48,618 nt of DNA from Prochlorococcus sp. AG-363-P15 (GTDB lineage: Bacteria > Cyanobacteriota > Cyanobacteriia > PCC-6307 > Cyanobiaceae): the NCBI GenBank assembly GCA_003278175.1, contig QCGF01000003.1:1-48618 (forward strand), written 5' to 3'. Position numbers and translations under genes: made by a program. Positions 28,305 through 38,636 of the stretch are shown piece by piece. Under the pieces are notes generated by a model, which saw only the letters and a list, made by a program, of their open reading frames with translations, had not been told where the DNA came from and made no database searches. Position 1 is the stretch's first letter. Each line of letters begins with the position of its first letter.

Positions 28305-30005
28305 TTAAATAAATTCGAGCCATTTACTCCTTAGAGTTGTTGCCTGATGATTTGACTCATTACTAATCTTTAGTTGCCATTTTTTCTCTCTATTCATATC
28401 TGGGGTTAAAGTAGTTGTCCTCATGGTGCCATTTCTGAAAAACGTTATCTGACACGCTTCTTTCGACTTAGCCAAATTTTTAAGATCTTCTAAATCATTA
28501 ATTTTGTATTTATCAATAGCTAATATCTCATCATTTATAACTATTCCTGCTTGAGATGCAGGAGAATTTTTTTCTACTCTAATAACGGAAATAATATTAT
28601 TTTTTATAGAAAGATCAAATCCATACTGAATTTTGTTCTCTGTTGACTGTTCGAGTTCTAAGCCAATCATTTCAAGGGATGAAAAAATGGGCAAATTATC
28701 TGGTATATCAAGCCATAAATTCAGATCATTAGCTAATTTCTCGTTTACAACCATTATAAGATTCAAAATATCCTTACGTGAAAAGCCCTTCTTATTCTTT
28801 CCATATAAGGCCCACATTTGACGTAATATTTTAGATAACGATGAGTTGAATTTTCTTAATTGAATATCTAAACATAATGAAAGTATTGTTCCAAATCTAT
28901 AATAACTTATTTGAGTATCTACACTCGATGGTGTGGAATTATATAACTTAACCCACGTTTCTCTAGAGCTATCAGCTAAATTATGAAATGATTTACCAGG
29001 TGTATTCAATGCCTTAGATAACTCATCAGAAAAATCGTCATATAATTCCTGTACTAAACTGATCTTAGATATCAACGGAAGAGCAATGTCAAAATAGCTT
29101 GTGATACCCTCTGAGAACCATAAGCTATCACTTATTACAGCCTTATTATAATTATATTTAATATATTCAACCGGTCGCAATCGTCTTACATTCCATTGAT
29201 GCAAATACTCATGACCAATTAATTGAAGAAACTTTCTATAGCCAGATTTTTTGTTTAATCGTCTCCAATCATATTGTATTACTGAAGCATAATCATGTTC
29301 TAATCCACCATAAGCATTTTCCAACATATGAATAAAAAACATGTACTTATCACCAGAAGGTGGCTTTTCATCCATTATTTGACAAGAGGCATTACATATA
29401 GATTCAATGTCGTTCAAAAGATTCATATTCCAACCTTTTGGTGGTTCTCCTATGCAAATTAACGAATGCTTGCATTTATTTACTACTAAAGGAGACATTT
29501 CTAGATCACCAGCTATTATTGGGGAATCAATTAATGTGTCATAATCATTTGCTTGATAATAATCTTTAATTTTCGATAGAGGTGTATGTATAAGCCAATT
29601 TTCAGGAACTTTAATACTAAAATAGAATTTTGAATACCTGTGATCGATTGGAAGTATTAATACAGAAGCCAAGCATAAACTAGCAAAGTCTGGATCTAAA
29701 TATGATGTTCTTACTGTTAATTGATTGGCAATAATTTTATAACTTAATTCAACTTCATCTAAAGAATCAACAATAAAACTCCATTTACTGGTTTCTAATC
29801 TAGTAGTATTAATTATTTTGTTGTTTTGTTTTAGTTTTAAATCATATAAGTATTGGGAATGATCACGAACTTTATAAGATCCTGGCGTCCAAATTGGCAA
29901 GGCAAAGTATTGGGCTGTTGAAGTTGGTTTCCATTTGTAATTTAGTTTAATCTCCTGAGAATTTACATCAGTTATATCCATTTCTATATTAACAATACTT
30001 TCCAT
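28305..30005 (-). CDS. M61-family aminopeptidase with PDZ domain
   Basis: A 566-residue glycyl-aminopeptidase-like metalloprotease. The zinc motif HEYLH is at 265-269 and the third ligand is E299 in WFSEGITSYF. The N-terminal beta domain (about 1-170) and a C-terminal PDZ domain (about 455-545, SPASQAGIVINDEILAID) complete the usual layout. No signal peptide is seen, which suggests a cytoplasmic enzyme. Substrates in cyanobacteria are unknown. It diverges from purN across about 215 bp. Confidence 0.88.
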   Translation of the reverse strand: MESIVNIEMDITDVNSQEIKLNYKWKPTSTAQYFALPIWTPGSYKVRDHSQYLYDLKLKQNNKIINTTRLETSKWSFIVDSLDEVELSYKIIANQLTVRTSYLDPDFASLCLASVLILPIDHRYSKFYFSIKVPENWLIHTPLSKIKDYYQANDYDTLIDSPIIAGDLEMSPLVVNKCKHSLICIGEPPKGWNMNLLNDIESICNASCQIMDEKPPSGDKYMFFIHMLENAYGGLEHDYASVIQYDWRRLNKKSGYRKFLQLIGHEYLHQWNVRRLRPVEYIKYNYNKAVISDSLWFSEGITSYFDIALPLISKISLVQELYDDFSDELSKALNTPGKSFHNLADSSRETWVKLYNSTPSSVDTQISYYRFGTILSLCLDIQLRKFNSSLSKILRQMWALYGKNKKGFSRKDILNLIMVVNEKLANDLNLWLDIPDNLPIFSSLEMIGLELEQSTENKIQYGFDLSIKNNIISVIRVEKNSPASQAGIVINDEILAIDKYKINDLEDLKNLAKSKEACQITFFRNGTMRTTTLTPDMNREKKWQLKISNESNHQATTLRSKWLEFI

Positions 30006-30221
30006 GTTTTTATTTGATTATAATTCAAAAATGATTATACACATAATCTGACGAAGTTGACGTTCATTATTGTATAAATTACTCATTATAATTTTTATCT
30101 TACATAAAATTAAGCTATCATAAGTAGACGCGAATATCACTTGTTCTCCTTGACTGATTGTTGCTCCCTTCCCGAAGAAACCTCACATCCAAACAATCAA
30201 AACTACTTAATTGCGCCAAAT

Positions 30222-30827
30222 ATGCACACCATGGAAGCTTTCACTCCTAGACTAGAAATTGGTGTAATGGCTTCTGGGAAAGGAACGAATTTCGAAGCTC
30301 TTGTAAATACTTACAGATCTTATGATCTTAATATTAATATTAGCATATTAATAGTGAACAAAGCTAATTGTGAAGCCATAAATCGAGCCAAACAATTAAG
30401 CATACCCTACCTAATATTAGATCATAAAGATTTTGACACTAGAGAGGATCATGAGGAAGAAATAATAAAAGCCTTATCTAAATACAATGTCGAATTAATA
30501 GTTATGGCAGGTTGGATGCGTATAGTTACATCAAAATTTATTGATACATATGAAGGCAGGCTTGTAAATATACATCCCTCTCTACTCCCAAGTTTTAAAG
30601 GTATGAATGCTGTAGAACAAGCATTAAAGGCAAAAGTATATATAAGTGGATGTTCTGTACACCTAGTTAATTCTAGGGTTGATTCCGGTCCTATTTTAAT
30701 TCAAGCTGCTGTGCCAGTACTAGATAATGACAATAATTCTAGTCTTCTGGTTAGGATACAAGAGCAAGAACATCGTATATTACCAATTGGGGTATACCTT
30801 GCAGCAAAAAGGTTAAGGTTAAAATAG
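30222..30827 (+). CDS. purN: Phosphoribosylglycinamide formyltransferase
   Basis: About 201 residues; adds a formyl group from 10-formyl-THF to GAR in purine synthesis. The phosphate-binding loop is GVMASGKGTNFEAL. The catalytic NIHPSLLPSFKG and the later GCSVHLVNSRVDSGPI contain the His and Asp of the Asn-His-Asp set. The frame is open upstream to a TTG at 30141, which would add 27 unconserved residues. I chose the ATG at 30222 (a second is at 30231), but the start is uncertain. It ends 2 nt from the convergent argC stop. Confidence 0.92.
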   Translation: MHTMEAFTPRLEIGVMASGKGTNFEALVNTYRSYDLNINISILIVNKANCEAINRAKQLSIPYLILDHKDFDTREDHEEEIIKALSKYNVELIVMAGWMRIVTSKFIDTYEGRLVNIHPSLLPSFKGMNAVEQALKAKVYISGCSVHLVNSRVDSGPILIQAAVPVLDNDNNSSLLVRIQEQEHRILPIGVYLAAKRLRLK

Positions 30828-30829
30828 AA

Positions 30830-31933
30830 TTAAGGATAGTAAGTCAGCAAAGGTAGACCTAGATCTTGTGGTAGGCCAGCCATTATATTCAAATTTTGAA
30901 TGGCTTGCCCTGCTTGGCCTTTTATTAGGTTATCTATAGCACTAATGAGTACTATTCGTCCAGTTCGAGAATCAACCTGAACTGATAATATTGCCTTGTT
31001 AGTCTGCTTAACCCATTTAGTAGATGGATATTTACCTACTGGCAAAACCACAATATTTGATTTATCCCTATACACAGTTTCTAATACAGTCTTGCAATCA
31101 TCAGCAGTCAAGCCAGGATCTCTTAATCTTGCATATATTGTAGAAAGTATTCCTCTTATCATTGGTACTAAATGAGGAGTAAATTGCAAATGAATTTTTT
31201 GTCCTGCAACCTCTGTAGCTTGAGATTCAATTTCGGAAGTATGTCTATGGCCAATTACACCATATGGTGTAATTCCTTCAGAACTCTCAGCAAAAAGCAA
31301 ATGTTCTTTTGCAGATCTACCTCCTCCAGATGTTCCAGTCTTAGCATCAATTACTAATCCATCTGTTTCGATTAGACCTTGTTTAAGAAAAGGTAGTAAT
31401 GGCAATAAACTAGCTGTTGGGAAACAACCAGGACAAGCAACTAGCCTTGCTTTTGAAATTTTCTCAAAATTCCATTCAGAAAGACCATAGATGGCTTCCG
31501 AACACAAATAATCATCATTGCGAAGGGAAGACGTCTCGTTTATATAGGTCTGTTTCCATTCATCAAGTGATCTATAACGATAATCTGCAGACAAATCGAC
31601 AACCCTTAGATTTCTCTCAAGGAGTTGAGGTGTTATTTGACTTCCTATACCATTTGGAAGACTCAAGACAACATAGTCAGATGTACGAGAAATCTCGTCA
31701 ATATCAATTTTATGTATTAAGGGGTTATTTTCTAAAGGTAAGAATGGAATCGCATCATTCCATTGTTTTCCGGAACTGGAATTACCTCCTAAATATGTAA
31801 CATTGAAAAAAGGATGATCGGTAATTAGCCTTACTGACTGCAGTCCCCCGTAACCTGTTGCACCAATAATTGCAACTCGATTCAAGAGGCCTTTTGCAGA
31901 AGAGTCCATTGATGAAAGACTTGTGCTATCCAT
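30830..31933 (-). CDS. argC: N-acetyl-gamma-glutamyl-phosphate reductase
   Basis: A 367-residue NADPH-dependent reductase in arginine synthesis. The NAD(P) loop is AIIGATGYGG (21-30) and the catalytic cysteine is C170 in LVACPGCFPTAS. GTSGGGRSAKEHLLF and the HLVPMIRGI region confirm the class 1 long form. An alternative ATG lies eight codons in (31909). It diverges from ribBA across 74 bp. Confidence 0.95.
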   Translation of the reverse strand: MDSTSLSSMDSSAKGLLNRVAIIGATGYGGLQSVRLITDHPFFNVTYLGGNSSSGKQWNDAIPFLPLENNPLIHKIDIDEISRTSDYVVLSLPNGIGSQITPQLLERNLRVVDLSADYRYRSLDEWKQTYINETSSLRNDDYLCSEAIYGLSEWNFEKISKARLVACPGCFPTASLLPLLPFLKQGLIETDGLVIDAKTGTSGGGRSAKEHLLFAESSEGITPYGVIGHRHTSEIESQATEVAGQKIHLQFTPHLVPMIRGILSTIYARLRDPGLTADDCKTVLETVYRDKSNIVVLPVGKYPSTKWVKQTNKAILSVQVDSRTGRIVLISAIDNLIKGQAGQAIQNLNIMAGLPQDLGLPLLTYYP

Positions 31934-32007
31934 TTTTACTACCTTCTACAACAAATCTTACCGGGGTAGATAATCATTTAAAGCTCATTGCTCCTTAGAA
32001 TCATTAG

Positions 32008-33687
32008 ATGTTGAAATCAAAAGAGTCCATCGAAATCCATTTTGACGAAATAACAGATGCTCTAGCCGCTATCCGCAATGGAGAATGCGTAGTGGTTGTA
32101 GATGATGAACGTCGTGAAAACGAAGGTGATCTTATTTGTGCTGCTGAATTTGCATCCCCCGAATTGATTAATTTCATGGCTACCGAAGCCCGAGGACTTA
32201 TTTGTTTAGCAATGCAGGGCAGTCGACTAGATCAACTAGACCTCCCACTTATGGTAGATAGAAATACTGATTCAAATCAAACTGCTTTTACTGTAAGTAT
32301 TGATGGAGGGCCAGAATTTGGAGTTACGACTGGCATATCAGCAGAGGATAGGGCTAAGACGATTCAATTAGCACTAAATAGAGAAACCCGTCCAGAAGAT
32401 CTTCGTCGCCCAGGCCATATATTTCCTCTAAGGGCTAAAAAAGGTGGCGTTTTAAAACGAGCTGGACATACAGAAGCAGCTGTTGATCTATCAGAGCTTT
32501 CAGGATTATCCCCTGCAGGTGTTATCTGTGAAATACAAAATTCTGATGGATCAATGGCAAGACTGCCTCAACTTCACCAATATGCCAAAACCTGGGGGTT
32601 AAAGCTAATAAGTATTGCTGATCTAATACGTTATAGATTAGAAAACCAAAGGTTTGTTCATAGGCAAGCAAATGCCAAGTTACCAAGTTTATTTGGTAAC
32701 TTTAATGCAATAGGTTATAAAAATGAACTAGATAAATCAGAGCACGTTGCATTAGTAAAAGGGGAGCCAGGTTTGTTAAAAGAGCCTGTTCTAGTGAGAA
32801 TGCACTCTGAGTGCCTAACTGGTGATGCATTTGGCTCTTTAAGGTGTGACTGTCGACCTCAACTTGAAGCAGCTTTGGCCAGAATTGAGCAAGAAGGAGA
32901 AGGAGTAGTTGTATATTTACGTCAAGAGGGAAGAGGTATAGGTCTAATTAATAAATTAAAAGCTTATAGTCTCCAAGAAGGAGGATTAGATACAGTAGAA
33001 GCAAACGAAAAGTTAGGCTTCCCAGCTGATCTTAGAAACTACGGTGTAGGTGCACAAATTTTAACTGATCTAGGTATACATAGACTTAAATTACTTACAA
33101 ACAATCCAAGAAAAATTGCTGGGCTAGGAGGCTACGGATTAAAGGTTGAAAGTCGAGTTCCATTAGTAATATGTCCTGGAGATCACAATGCTGCTTATTT
33201 AGCTATTAAGAGAGAAAAGTTAGGCCATTTATTTGAATCAAAAGATGAAAGTAATTTATACAGTTGCAATGTTATCTTTTGGGATGGAAAATTATTTAAT
33301 AATCAACTAGCTAACCTTAATAAGAGAGTGCATGAATTTTCAAGCAAACATAAAATAGTTCTTGAAAAAGAAAATTCGCAACGGTTGTTAGCCCTATGGG
33401 GAAGCCCTAAATTCATTTGGAGAGTCTCTAAAGAAAATAGAACAAGTATAGAAGATCAAAAATATTTGGATGATATATATCTTGAAAGATTCTTGAGAGA
33501 AATAGTAAGTTGGAGTGGGACAAATAGAGTTGGCTTACTTAAGACAAGTAAAGCACAACAAGTTATGCACCCATCTCAGAATATAAGAAGCGAGTCAAGG
33601 GAGATTAGCGATTTTCAATCCATCAAAAGCATCACACTTTCTACAGAAAAAGATATTAATTTACCGAAAATGATTATTTGGTCTTAG
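32008..33687 (+). CDS. ribBA: Bifunctional DHBP synthase / GTP cyclohydrolase II with C-terminal extension
   Basis: A 559-residue fusion supplying both precursors for riboflavin. The N-terminal RibB half (about 10-205) makes 3,4-dihydroxy-2-butanone 4-phosphate from ribulose 5-phosphate; [10 protein letters not shown] at 32-41 is its active-site motif. The RibA half (about 235-400) opens GTP; zinc cysteines lie in [17 protein letters not shown] (about 266-282) and the catalytic part reads [10 protein letters not shown]. About 150 residues beyond the RibA core (about 405-559) have no motif I recognise. Flavins feed, among others, the flavin-reductase-like protein at 17.8 kb. It ends 7 nt from the convergent cyclophilin gene. 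Confidence 0.95.
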   Translation: MLKSKESIEIHFDEITDALAAIRNGECVVVVDDERRENEGDLICAAEFASPELINFMATEARGLICLAMQGSRLDQLDLPLMVDRNTDSNQTAFTVSIDGGPEFGVTTGISAEDRAKTIQLALNRETRPEDLRRPGHIFPLRAKKGGVLKRAGHTEAAVDLSELSGLSPAGVICEIQNSDGSMARLPQLHQYAKTWGLKLISIADLIRYRLENQRFVHRQANAKLPSLFGNFNAIGYKNELDKSEHVALVKGEPGLLKEPVLVRMHSECLTGDAFGSLRCDCRPQLEAALARIEQEGEGVVVYLRQEGRGIGLINKLKAYSLQEGGLDTVEANEKLGFPADLRNYGVGAQILTDLGIHRLKLLTNNPRKIAGLGGYGLKVESRVPLVICPGDHNAAYLAIKREKLGHLFESKDESNLYSCNVIFWDGKLFNNQLANLNKRVHEFSSKHKIVLEKENSQRLLALWGSPKFIWRVSKENRTSIEDQKYLDDIYLERFLREIVSWSGTNRVGLLKTSKAQQVMHPSQNIRSESREISDFQSIKSITLSTEKDINLPKMIIWS

Positions 33688-33694
33688 ATTTAAA

Positions 33695-34132
33695 TCAACT
33701 AATTGTAACTTTATTAATCTTGGTTCCACTTTTTATAGCAAGTACTGTTTCCATATCTTTAGTTATTCCAAAAACTGTATGAACTCCATCTAAATGTGGT
33801 TGTGGTTCATGAACAATAAAGAACTGACTTCCTCCAGTATCCTTGCCTGCATGGGCCATAGAAAGGGAGCCTGAAACATGCTTATTATCATTTATTTCAC
33901 ATTTTATTGTATATCCAGGTCCGCCTGTGCCAGCCATTCCACTAGAACCATCCCTACTGTTTGGGCAGCCGCCTTGCGCCATAAAACCATCAATTACCCT
34001 ATGGAATTTCAATCCATCATAAAAACCATCGTTAACTAACTTGATAAAGTTGGCAACTGTATTTGGAGCATCCTTCTCAAATAATTCAAGCTCAATCAAG
34101 CCTGCTTCTGTATCCATCAAAACTTTTGACAC
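33695..34132 (-). CDS. Peptidyl-prolyl cis-trans isomerase, cyclophilin type
   Basis: A compact 145-residue single-domain cyclophilin without signal peptide, so cytosolic. Active-site blocks [13 protein letters not shown] and [16 protein letters not shown] are present. It speeds prolyl isomerisation during folding. It lies about 106 bp downstream of murQ on the same strand and may or may not share the dnaK-dnaJ transcript. Confidence 0.93.
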   Translation of the reverse strand: MSKVLMDTEAGLIELELFEKDAPNTVANFIKLVNDGFYDGLKFHRVIDGFMAQGGCPNSRDGSSGMAGTGGPGYTIKCEINDNKHVSGSLSMAHAGKDTGGSQFFIVHEPQPHLDGVHTVFGITKDMETVLAIKSGTKINKVTIS

Positions 34133-34238
34133 AATTTTATTGTAAAAACCAATAATAATGATTAAAAAGGCTCATAGCAATTAAAAAATACTTTTATTAC
34201 AGATCAAATATTAAATTAAATATTGAATCGATAATTGA

Positions 34239-35168
34239 TTATTTATATTGTGCCAAAGCTTTCCGAAGATTCTGATCACTATGATCTAAAATCTTTTTTG
34301 CCTCCTTAGAGTCTAGCTTAGCTAAGGCCATAAGAATTGAAATTTTTACAGATCCATTTGATTCATTTAACAATTCAATAGCTCTATAAGAATCTATATC
34401 AGTTATAGCAACAATTATTCGTACTGCTCTATCAAGTAGCTTCTTATTTGTCACCGCAACATCTACCATTTTATTACCATAGACTTTACCTAATTTAACC
34501 ATAACAATTGTAGAGATCATATTAAGCGTCATTTTTGTAGCCGTACCTGCCTTCAATCTTGTTGAACCAGTTAGCAATTCAGGACCTGTTAAAAGTCTAA
34601 TATTGATATCGCATATTATATTGGCTTGTTCTATTGGGACGTTAGATATAGCTATAGATAATGCACCGATTTCTCTTGCATAATTTAAAGAGGAGAGTAC
34701 ATAAGGAGTAGTTCCTCCAGCTGTTATTCCTATTAAACAATCCTTAGAAGAAAAAGACCTTGCCTTTAAATCATCTAATGCTAAATAATCTAAATCTTCT
34801 AATCCTTCTGAGCTCTTTTTTAATGCAGGGTCTCCTCCTGCAATAATACCTTGAACCAACTCTGGAGGTGTACAAAAAGTCGGCGGGCACTCTGATGCAT
34901 CTAAGACTCCCAATCTGCCTGATGTGCCAGCACCTAAATAGAAAAGCCTGCCTCCATTCTGAAGTTTTGGATATATTGATTTAATCGCTTTTGCAATTTC
35001 TGGTTTGGCCTGATATACAGCCTGTTGAGGCAGTATATCTTCCTCAGAGAATATATTTACTAATTCATCAGTGCTAAAAAGATCAAGATTTTGAGTTCGA
35101 GTATTGTCCTTTTCAGTAAGTAGCTGACCTCTATTGTGATGTGAAGGCTGATGTTTTTTATTATTCAT
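34239..35168 (-). CDS. murQ: N-acetylmuramic acid 6-phosphate etherase
   Basis: A 309-residue SIS-domain lyase that removes lactate from MurNAc-6-phosphate, yielding GlcNAc-6-phosphate in cell-wall recycling. The family signatures YLGAGTSGRLGVLDASECPP and GIIAGGDPAL are present, and LLTGSTRLKAGTATKMTLN matches the MurQ/GCKR motif. Length is typical. Only one base separates it from the DUF3110 stop, so they are almost surely co-transcribed. No AnmK or NagZ gene is nearby. Confidence 0.95.
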   Translation of the reverse strand: MNNKKHQPSHHNRGQLLTEKDNTRTQNLDLFSTDELVNIFSEEDILPQQAVYQAKPEIAKAIKSIYPKLQNGGRLFYLGAGTSGRLGVLDASECPPTFCTPPELVQGIIAGGDPALKKSSEGLEDLDYLALDDLKARSFSSKDCLIGITAGGTTPYVLSSLNYAREIGALSIAISNVPIEQANIICDINIRLLTGPELLTGSTRLKAGTATKMTLNMISTIVMVKLGKVYGNKMVDVAVTNKKLLDRAVRIIVAITDIDSYRAIELLNESNGSVKISILMALAKLDSKEAKKILDHSDQNLRKALAQYK

Positions 35169-35169
35169 A

Positions 35170-35565
35170 TTAAAGAAGGTCTTCTAATCTTTGACGAGCA
35201 CTTTCTAAATCTAGATCTGAACCTTGATTGTCAATTTGTATTTGCTTATCTTCCTGCCAATTACTAATATCTCTATTCTTCTCAGGTGGAACCAAAGATA
35301 ATTTATCTTCATTTGTTTTAGGAACAAATCCACACTCAACTAATCTAGGTTCATAGCCAGCTTGTTCACAGAAAGCCTCGATTTCTTCTTTTTCAATATT
35401 AACTACTGAGGGGCAAGGGAAATCCTGTGCCTCGAGGAGACCACAATATCTTTCCGCATCATCTTTATCTTCAAACATAAGAACAATCGTTTTACCATTT
35501 AACTCAAGTGAATGTATTCCCTCACTATCCTTGCCAACCTCATAAAGCAACACATTTACAATCAT
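35170..35565 (-). CDS. DUF3110 family protein
   Basis: 131 residues, acidic, soluble. The N-terminal 95 residues (VNVLLYEVGKDSEGIHSLEL onward, then DDAERYCGLLEAQDFP) match the cyanobacterial and plastid DUF3110 pattern. The C-terminal 35 residues are a variable polar tail. Function is unknown. It lies between dnaJ (53 nt upstream) and murQ (1 nt downstream), a position that suggests co-expression with the chaperones. Confidence 0.8.
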   Translation of the reverse strand: MIVNVLLYEVGKDSEGIHSLELNGKTIVLMFEDKDDAERYCGLLEAQDFPCPSVVNIEKEEIEAFCEQAGYEPRLVECGFVPKTNEDKLSLVPPEKNRDISNWQEDKQIQIDNQGSDLDLESARQRLEDLL

Positions 35566-35618
35566 GTTTGAAATCTCCTGTTTCTTATAAGATAGTATTT
35601 AGGTAAGTCATATTATGT

Positions 35619-36512
35619 TTAGTTGTTATCCATTGATATTTCCTGAAGCCTTCTATACAAAGCATCCTCAGCATCTCCAATATCAATAGGAATAACAACC
35701 ACTATTTCGACCAAGTGATCCCCCCTTCGTCCATCAAATTCCATACCCCTTCCCCTTAATCTAAGTAATCTTCCACTTGATGATCTAGGAGGAACTTGAA
35801 GAGTAACAGGCCCATCTAAAGTAGGCACATCAATAGCACATCCCAAAACAGCATCATGTGGAAACAATTCAAGCTTATATAAAACTCTTAGCCCATCAAT
35901 TCTCAAGCCATCTTCAGTTTGTACACGCAACTGAATGAAGTGATCTCTTCCTCCTTGAGCAACTCCAGCAAGTCTTAGTCTCCAACCATCTCCTGCAAAA
36001 GGAGGTGTTTGAATTTCAACCAAAGTTCCCTCAGGCAGCTCCAATTCAACAGACGTACCATTAAGTGCTTCATCTGGAGTTAAATCAACCAAGGTTTCAA
36101 GATCCTCATTAACTTGGACTGGTGGTGTTGGAGGGTTCGAAGTTGTTGGCCAATCACGTTGATTATCTTCTTCAAATGGATCACTTAAGTCCTCATTTTC
36201 ATCTTTGGTGTTTAGTCCTAAAACCACTTCCAAATATTCATTAAAATCAGGGAAACCATTTGCATAAGGATCATTAAATTCTGGATAAAGTCCAGATGAA
36301 TCCTCCCAAAGTTTTCTTTTTAAAGGGTCACTTAATACTGCATAAGCTTCATTTACTAACTTAAAACGTTCTTCAGCATTCAGATCATTTCCATTTAAGT
36401 CAGGATGCCACTTGCGTGCTTCCCGACGAAAAGCACGTTTAAGTTGGTCTGGATTACTGCCTGGAGACAGACCCAGCAATGACCAGTAATCAGTGTTATC
36501 TATAGAAGTCAT
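35619..36512 (-). CDS. dnaJ: DnaJ-type co-chaperone (J-domain plus C-terminal substrate domain, no zinc finger)
   Basis: 297 residues. The J-domain is at about 9-70 with HPD at 36-38. A linker rich in D, N and P follows to about 125, then the two-barrel C-terminal domain (about 130-290; LTPDEALNGTSVELELPEGT, RLRGRGMEF). The CxxCxGxG zinc-finger repeats are absent, making it CbpA/class II-like. Its ATG lies inside the end of dnaK (17-nt overlap), so translation is coupled and the two probably act as a pair. Confidence 0.92.
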   Translation of the reverse strand: MTSIDNTDYWSLLGLSPGSNPDQLKRAFRREARKWHPDLNGNDLNAEERFKLVNEAYAVLSDPLKRKLWEDSSGLYPEFNDPYANGFPDFNEYLEVVLGLNTKDENEDLSDPFEEDNQRDWPTTSNPPTPPVQVNEDLETLVDLTPDEALNGTSVELELPEGTLVEIQTPPFAGDGWRLRLAGVAQGGRDHFIQLRVQTEDGLRIDGLRVLYKLELFPHDAVLGCAIDVPTLDGPVTLQVPPRSSSGRLLRLRGRGMEFDGRRGDHLVEIVVVIPIDIGDAEDALYRRLQEISMDNN

Positions 36513-38490
36513 TATCCCATGGATCTATATCTTGTCGATTCAGATTTCCTCGTGTGTCAGCTCTGCGGTTTGAGTTACTCCATGGGTCATCATCCCAGTA
36601 ATCATCTGAAAAAAGCTCATCTTTTAATGAACCAAATGTATTTTTAATTCCCTGTAATGGATTAGTATCAGTCCTCTTCTCTGCAGAAAGTTTTCGATTT
36701 AATCCAAATAGGGCTTCTTGTAAAGCGGCTACGGCCAACTCTAATTCTTGTAAATCATTCTGCTCGAGCAATTCTTCTACATCTCTTATCGAAATTTCCA
36801 CAGAACGTTGCTGACGTTCTGCCCCATATGGTCCTAATTCCAAAGCTGCATCTCTTAAACGTCTTTCTGCTTGTGCTACAAGTGTTAGTGCGCTGTTCCT
36901 TCGCTCAATAGATGCACGCTTCTTTTTATCTTCAACTAATTTAACTTCAGCTTCAGAGAGAATTTTTTTAATTTCATCTTCATTTAGATTTGATCCACCC
37001 TGAATATTTACTGACTGTTTTCTTCCAGTTGTTCTATCAGTAGCACTAACTTCTAGTAATCCATTTGCATCAATATCAAAAGCAACCTGAACCTGTGGTA
37101 CACCTCTAGGTGCAGGTGGTATACCAGAAAGTTTAAATCTGCCTAATGATTTGTTATCTCCGGCAAGTTGTCTTTCACCCTGCCAGATATGAATTTCTAC
37201 AGAGGACTGATTCGCTATAGATGTACTAAATACATCTGATTGTCTAACAGGAATTGGAGTATTTCTAGGAATTAAAACCTTCATAAGTCCACCAACGGTT
37301 TCCAAACCAAGTGAAAGTGGTGTGACATCATTTAATAAAAGATCTCGCAATTCACCAGTGAGAATTCCTGCTTGAATGGCTGCGCCAATAGCTACTACTT
37401 CATCTGGGTTGACTGATTGACAAGGAGGGTTTGGAACAAGGGTATTAACTAAATGTCTAACCATTGGCATCCTTGTACTTCCACCAACCAAAACAACATC
37501 ATCTAAATCTTCAGAGCTCCAACCTGAATCATTAAGTACTGATTGAACAGGATTCAAAAGACGATCTAATAGATCAGCACAAAGGCCTTCAAAAGTTTGT
37601 CTATCTATATTAGTTTCTATATGGAGCGGGCCATCAGGACCAGTAGCTATAAATGGCAGAGAGATTGGAGTATTTTGAACACCAGATAATTCCTGCTTTG
37701 CTTTTTCTGCTGCCTCAGTAAGTCGCTGCAATGCCTGTCTATCTCTTCTTAGATCAATAGAGTGCTGTTTAATAAATGCATTAGATAACCAATCAACTAT
37801 TCTCTGATCAAAATCATTCCCTCCTAATTGAGTATCACCACATGTAGCCTTTACATCAAAAACTCCGTTAGCAACCATCATAAGGGAAACATCAAAAGTC
37901 CCGCCTCCTAAATCAAATACAAGAACACGTTTTGCTGCACTTTTATCAAATCCATAAGCAAGAGCAGCAGCTGTTGGTTCATTTAAGATTCGTTCTACAT
38001 TAATGCCAGCCAACCTTGCAGCATCCCTAGTAGCTTGTCTTTGCGAGTCATTAAAATATGCTGGAACAGTTATTACAGCAGCATCTACAGGTTCACCTAA
38101 ATATGCTTCAGCATCATCTACAAGCTTTCTAATAACACTTGCTACAAGCTCTTCTGGTGCATATTCCCTTTCATTTACAGGGCAAGTGATTCTGATATTT
38201 CCTTGATCATTTGCGCGGACGTTATAAGGAACTGAAAGACTATTTTCTTCAAGCTCATCCCAATTTCTCCCAACAAAACGTTTAAGGTTGGAAAATGTAT
38301 TCCTAGGACTCAAAACCAACTGTCTTCTTGCTAACTGACCCACTAAGAGCTCATTATCTTTTGTATAGCCAACTACTGAAGGAGTAGTACGACTACCTTC
38401 AGAGTTAGCAATTACTACAGGCCTACCAGCCTCTAGAACTCCTGCTACGGAGTTCGTAGTACCCAGATCAATGCCGATGATCCTCCCCAT
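36496..38490 (-). CDS. dnaK: Hsp70 chaperone DnaK (divergent C-terminus)
   Basis: A 664-residue Hsp70. The ATPase domain is intact (GIDLGTTNS at 5-13, the AYFNDSQRQATRDA block, FDLGGGTFDVS, and VVLVGGSTRMP), followed by the substrate-binding beta domain (VTPLSLGLETVGG onward) and helical lid. The tail does not end in the usual EEVVDAEF-type acidic motif. It carries two DPW-containing acidic repeats (DDDPW and DIDPWDNDF) instead. This suits a DnaK1/DnaK3-like cyanobacterial paralogue rather than the main heat-shock DnaK2. It is first in the dnaK-dnaJ-DUF3110-murQ unit and diverges from pstC. Confidence 0.95.
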   Translation of the reverse strand: MGRIIGIDLGTTNSVAGVLEAGRPVVIANSEGSRTTPSVVGYTKDNELLVGQLARRQLVLSPRNTFSNLKRFVGRNWDELEENSLSVPYNVRANDQGNIRITCPVNEREYAPEELVASVIRKLVDDAEAYLGEPVDAAVITVPAYFNDSQRQATRDAARLAGINVERILNEPTAAALAYGFDKSAAKRVLVFDLGGGTFDVSLMMVANGVFDVKATCGDTQLGGNDFDQRIVDWLSNAFIKQHSIDLRRDRQALQRLTEAAEKAKQELSGVQNTPISLPFIATGPDGPLHIETNIDRQTFEGLCADLLDRLLNPVQSVLNDSGWSSEDLDDVVLVGGSTRMPMVRHLVNTLVPNPPCQSVNPDEVVAIGAAIQAGILTGELRDLLLNDVTPLSLGLETVGGLMKVLIPRNTPIPVRQSDVFSTSIANQSSVEIHIWQGERQLAGDNKSLGRFKLSGIPPAPRGVPQVQVAFDIDANGLLEVSATDRTTGRKQSVNIQGGSNLNEDEIKKILSEAEVKLVEDKKKRASIERRNSALTLVAQAERRLRDAALELGPYGAERQQRSVEISIRDVEELLEQNDLQELELAVAALQEALFGLNRKLSAEKRTDTNPLQGIKNTFGSLKDELFSDDYWDDDPWSNSNRRADTRGNLNRQDIDPWDNDFYR

Positions 38491-38636
38491 GGCCGCATTT
38501 ACTGAGCCCCTACGCTAACGGCCCCAGATAAAAAATCCCAAGAAATTTTGTGTAGTGATGCCCACATTATTAATATATTCATAATGAAAAAAGGCTAATA
38601 CCGGATTATTTTTAGAAGTATTCGCCTATCCATTTA

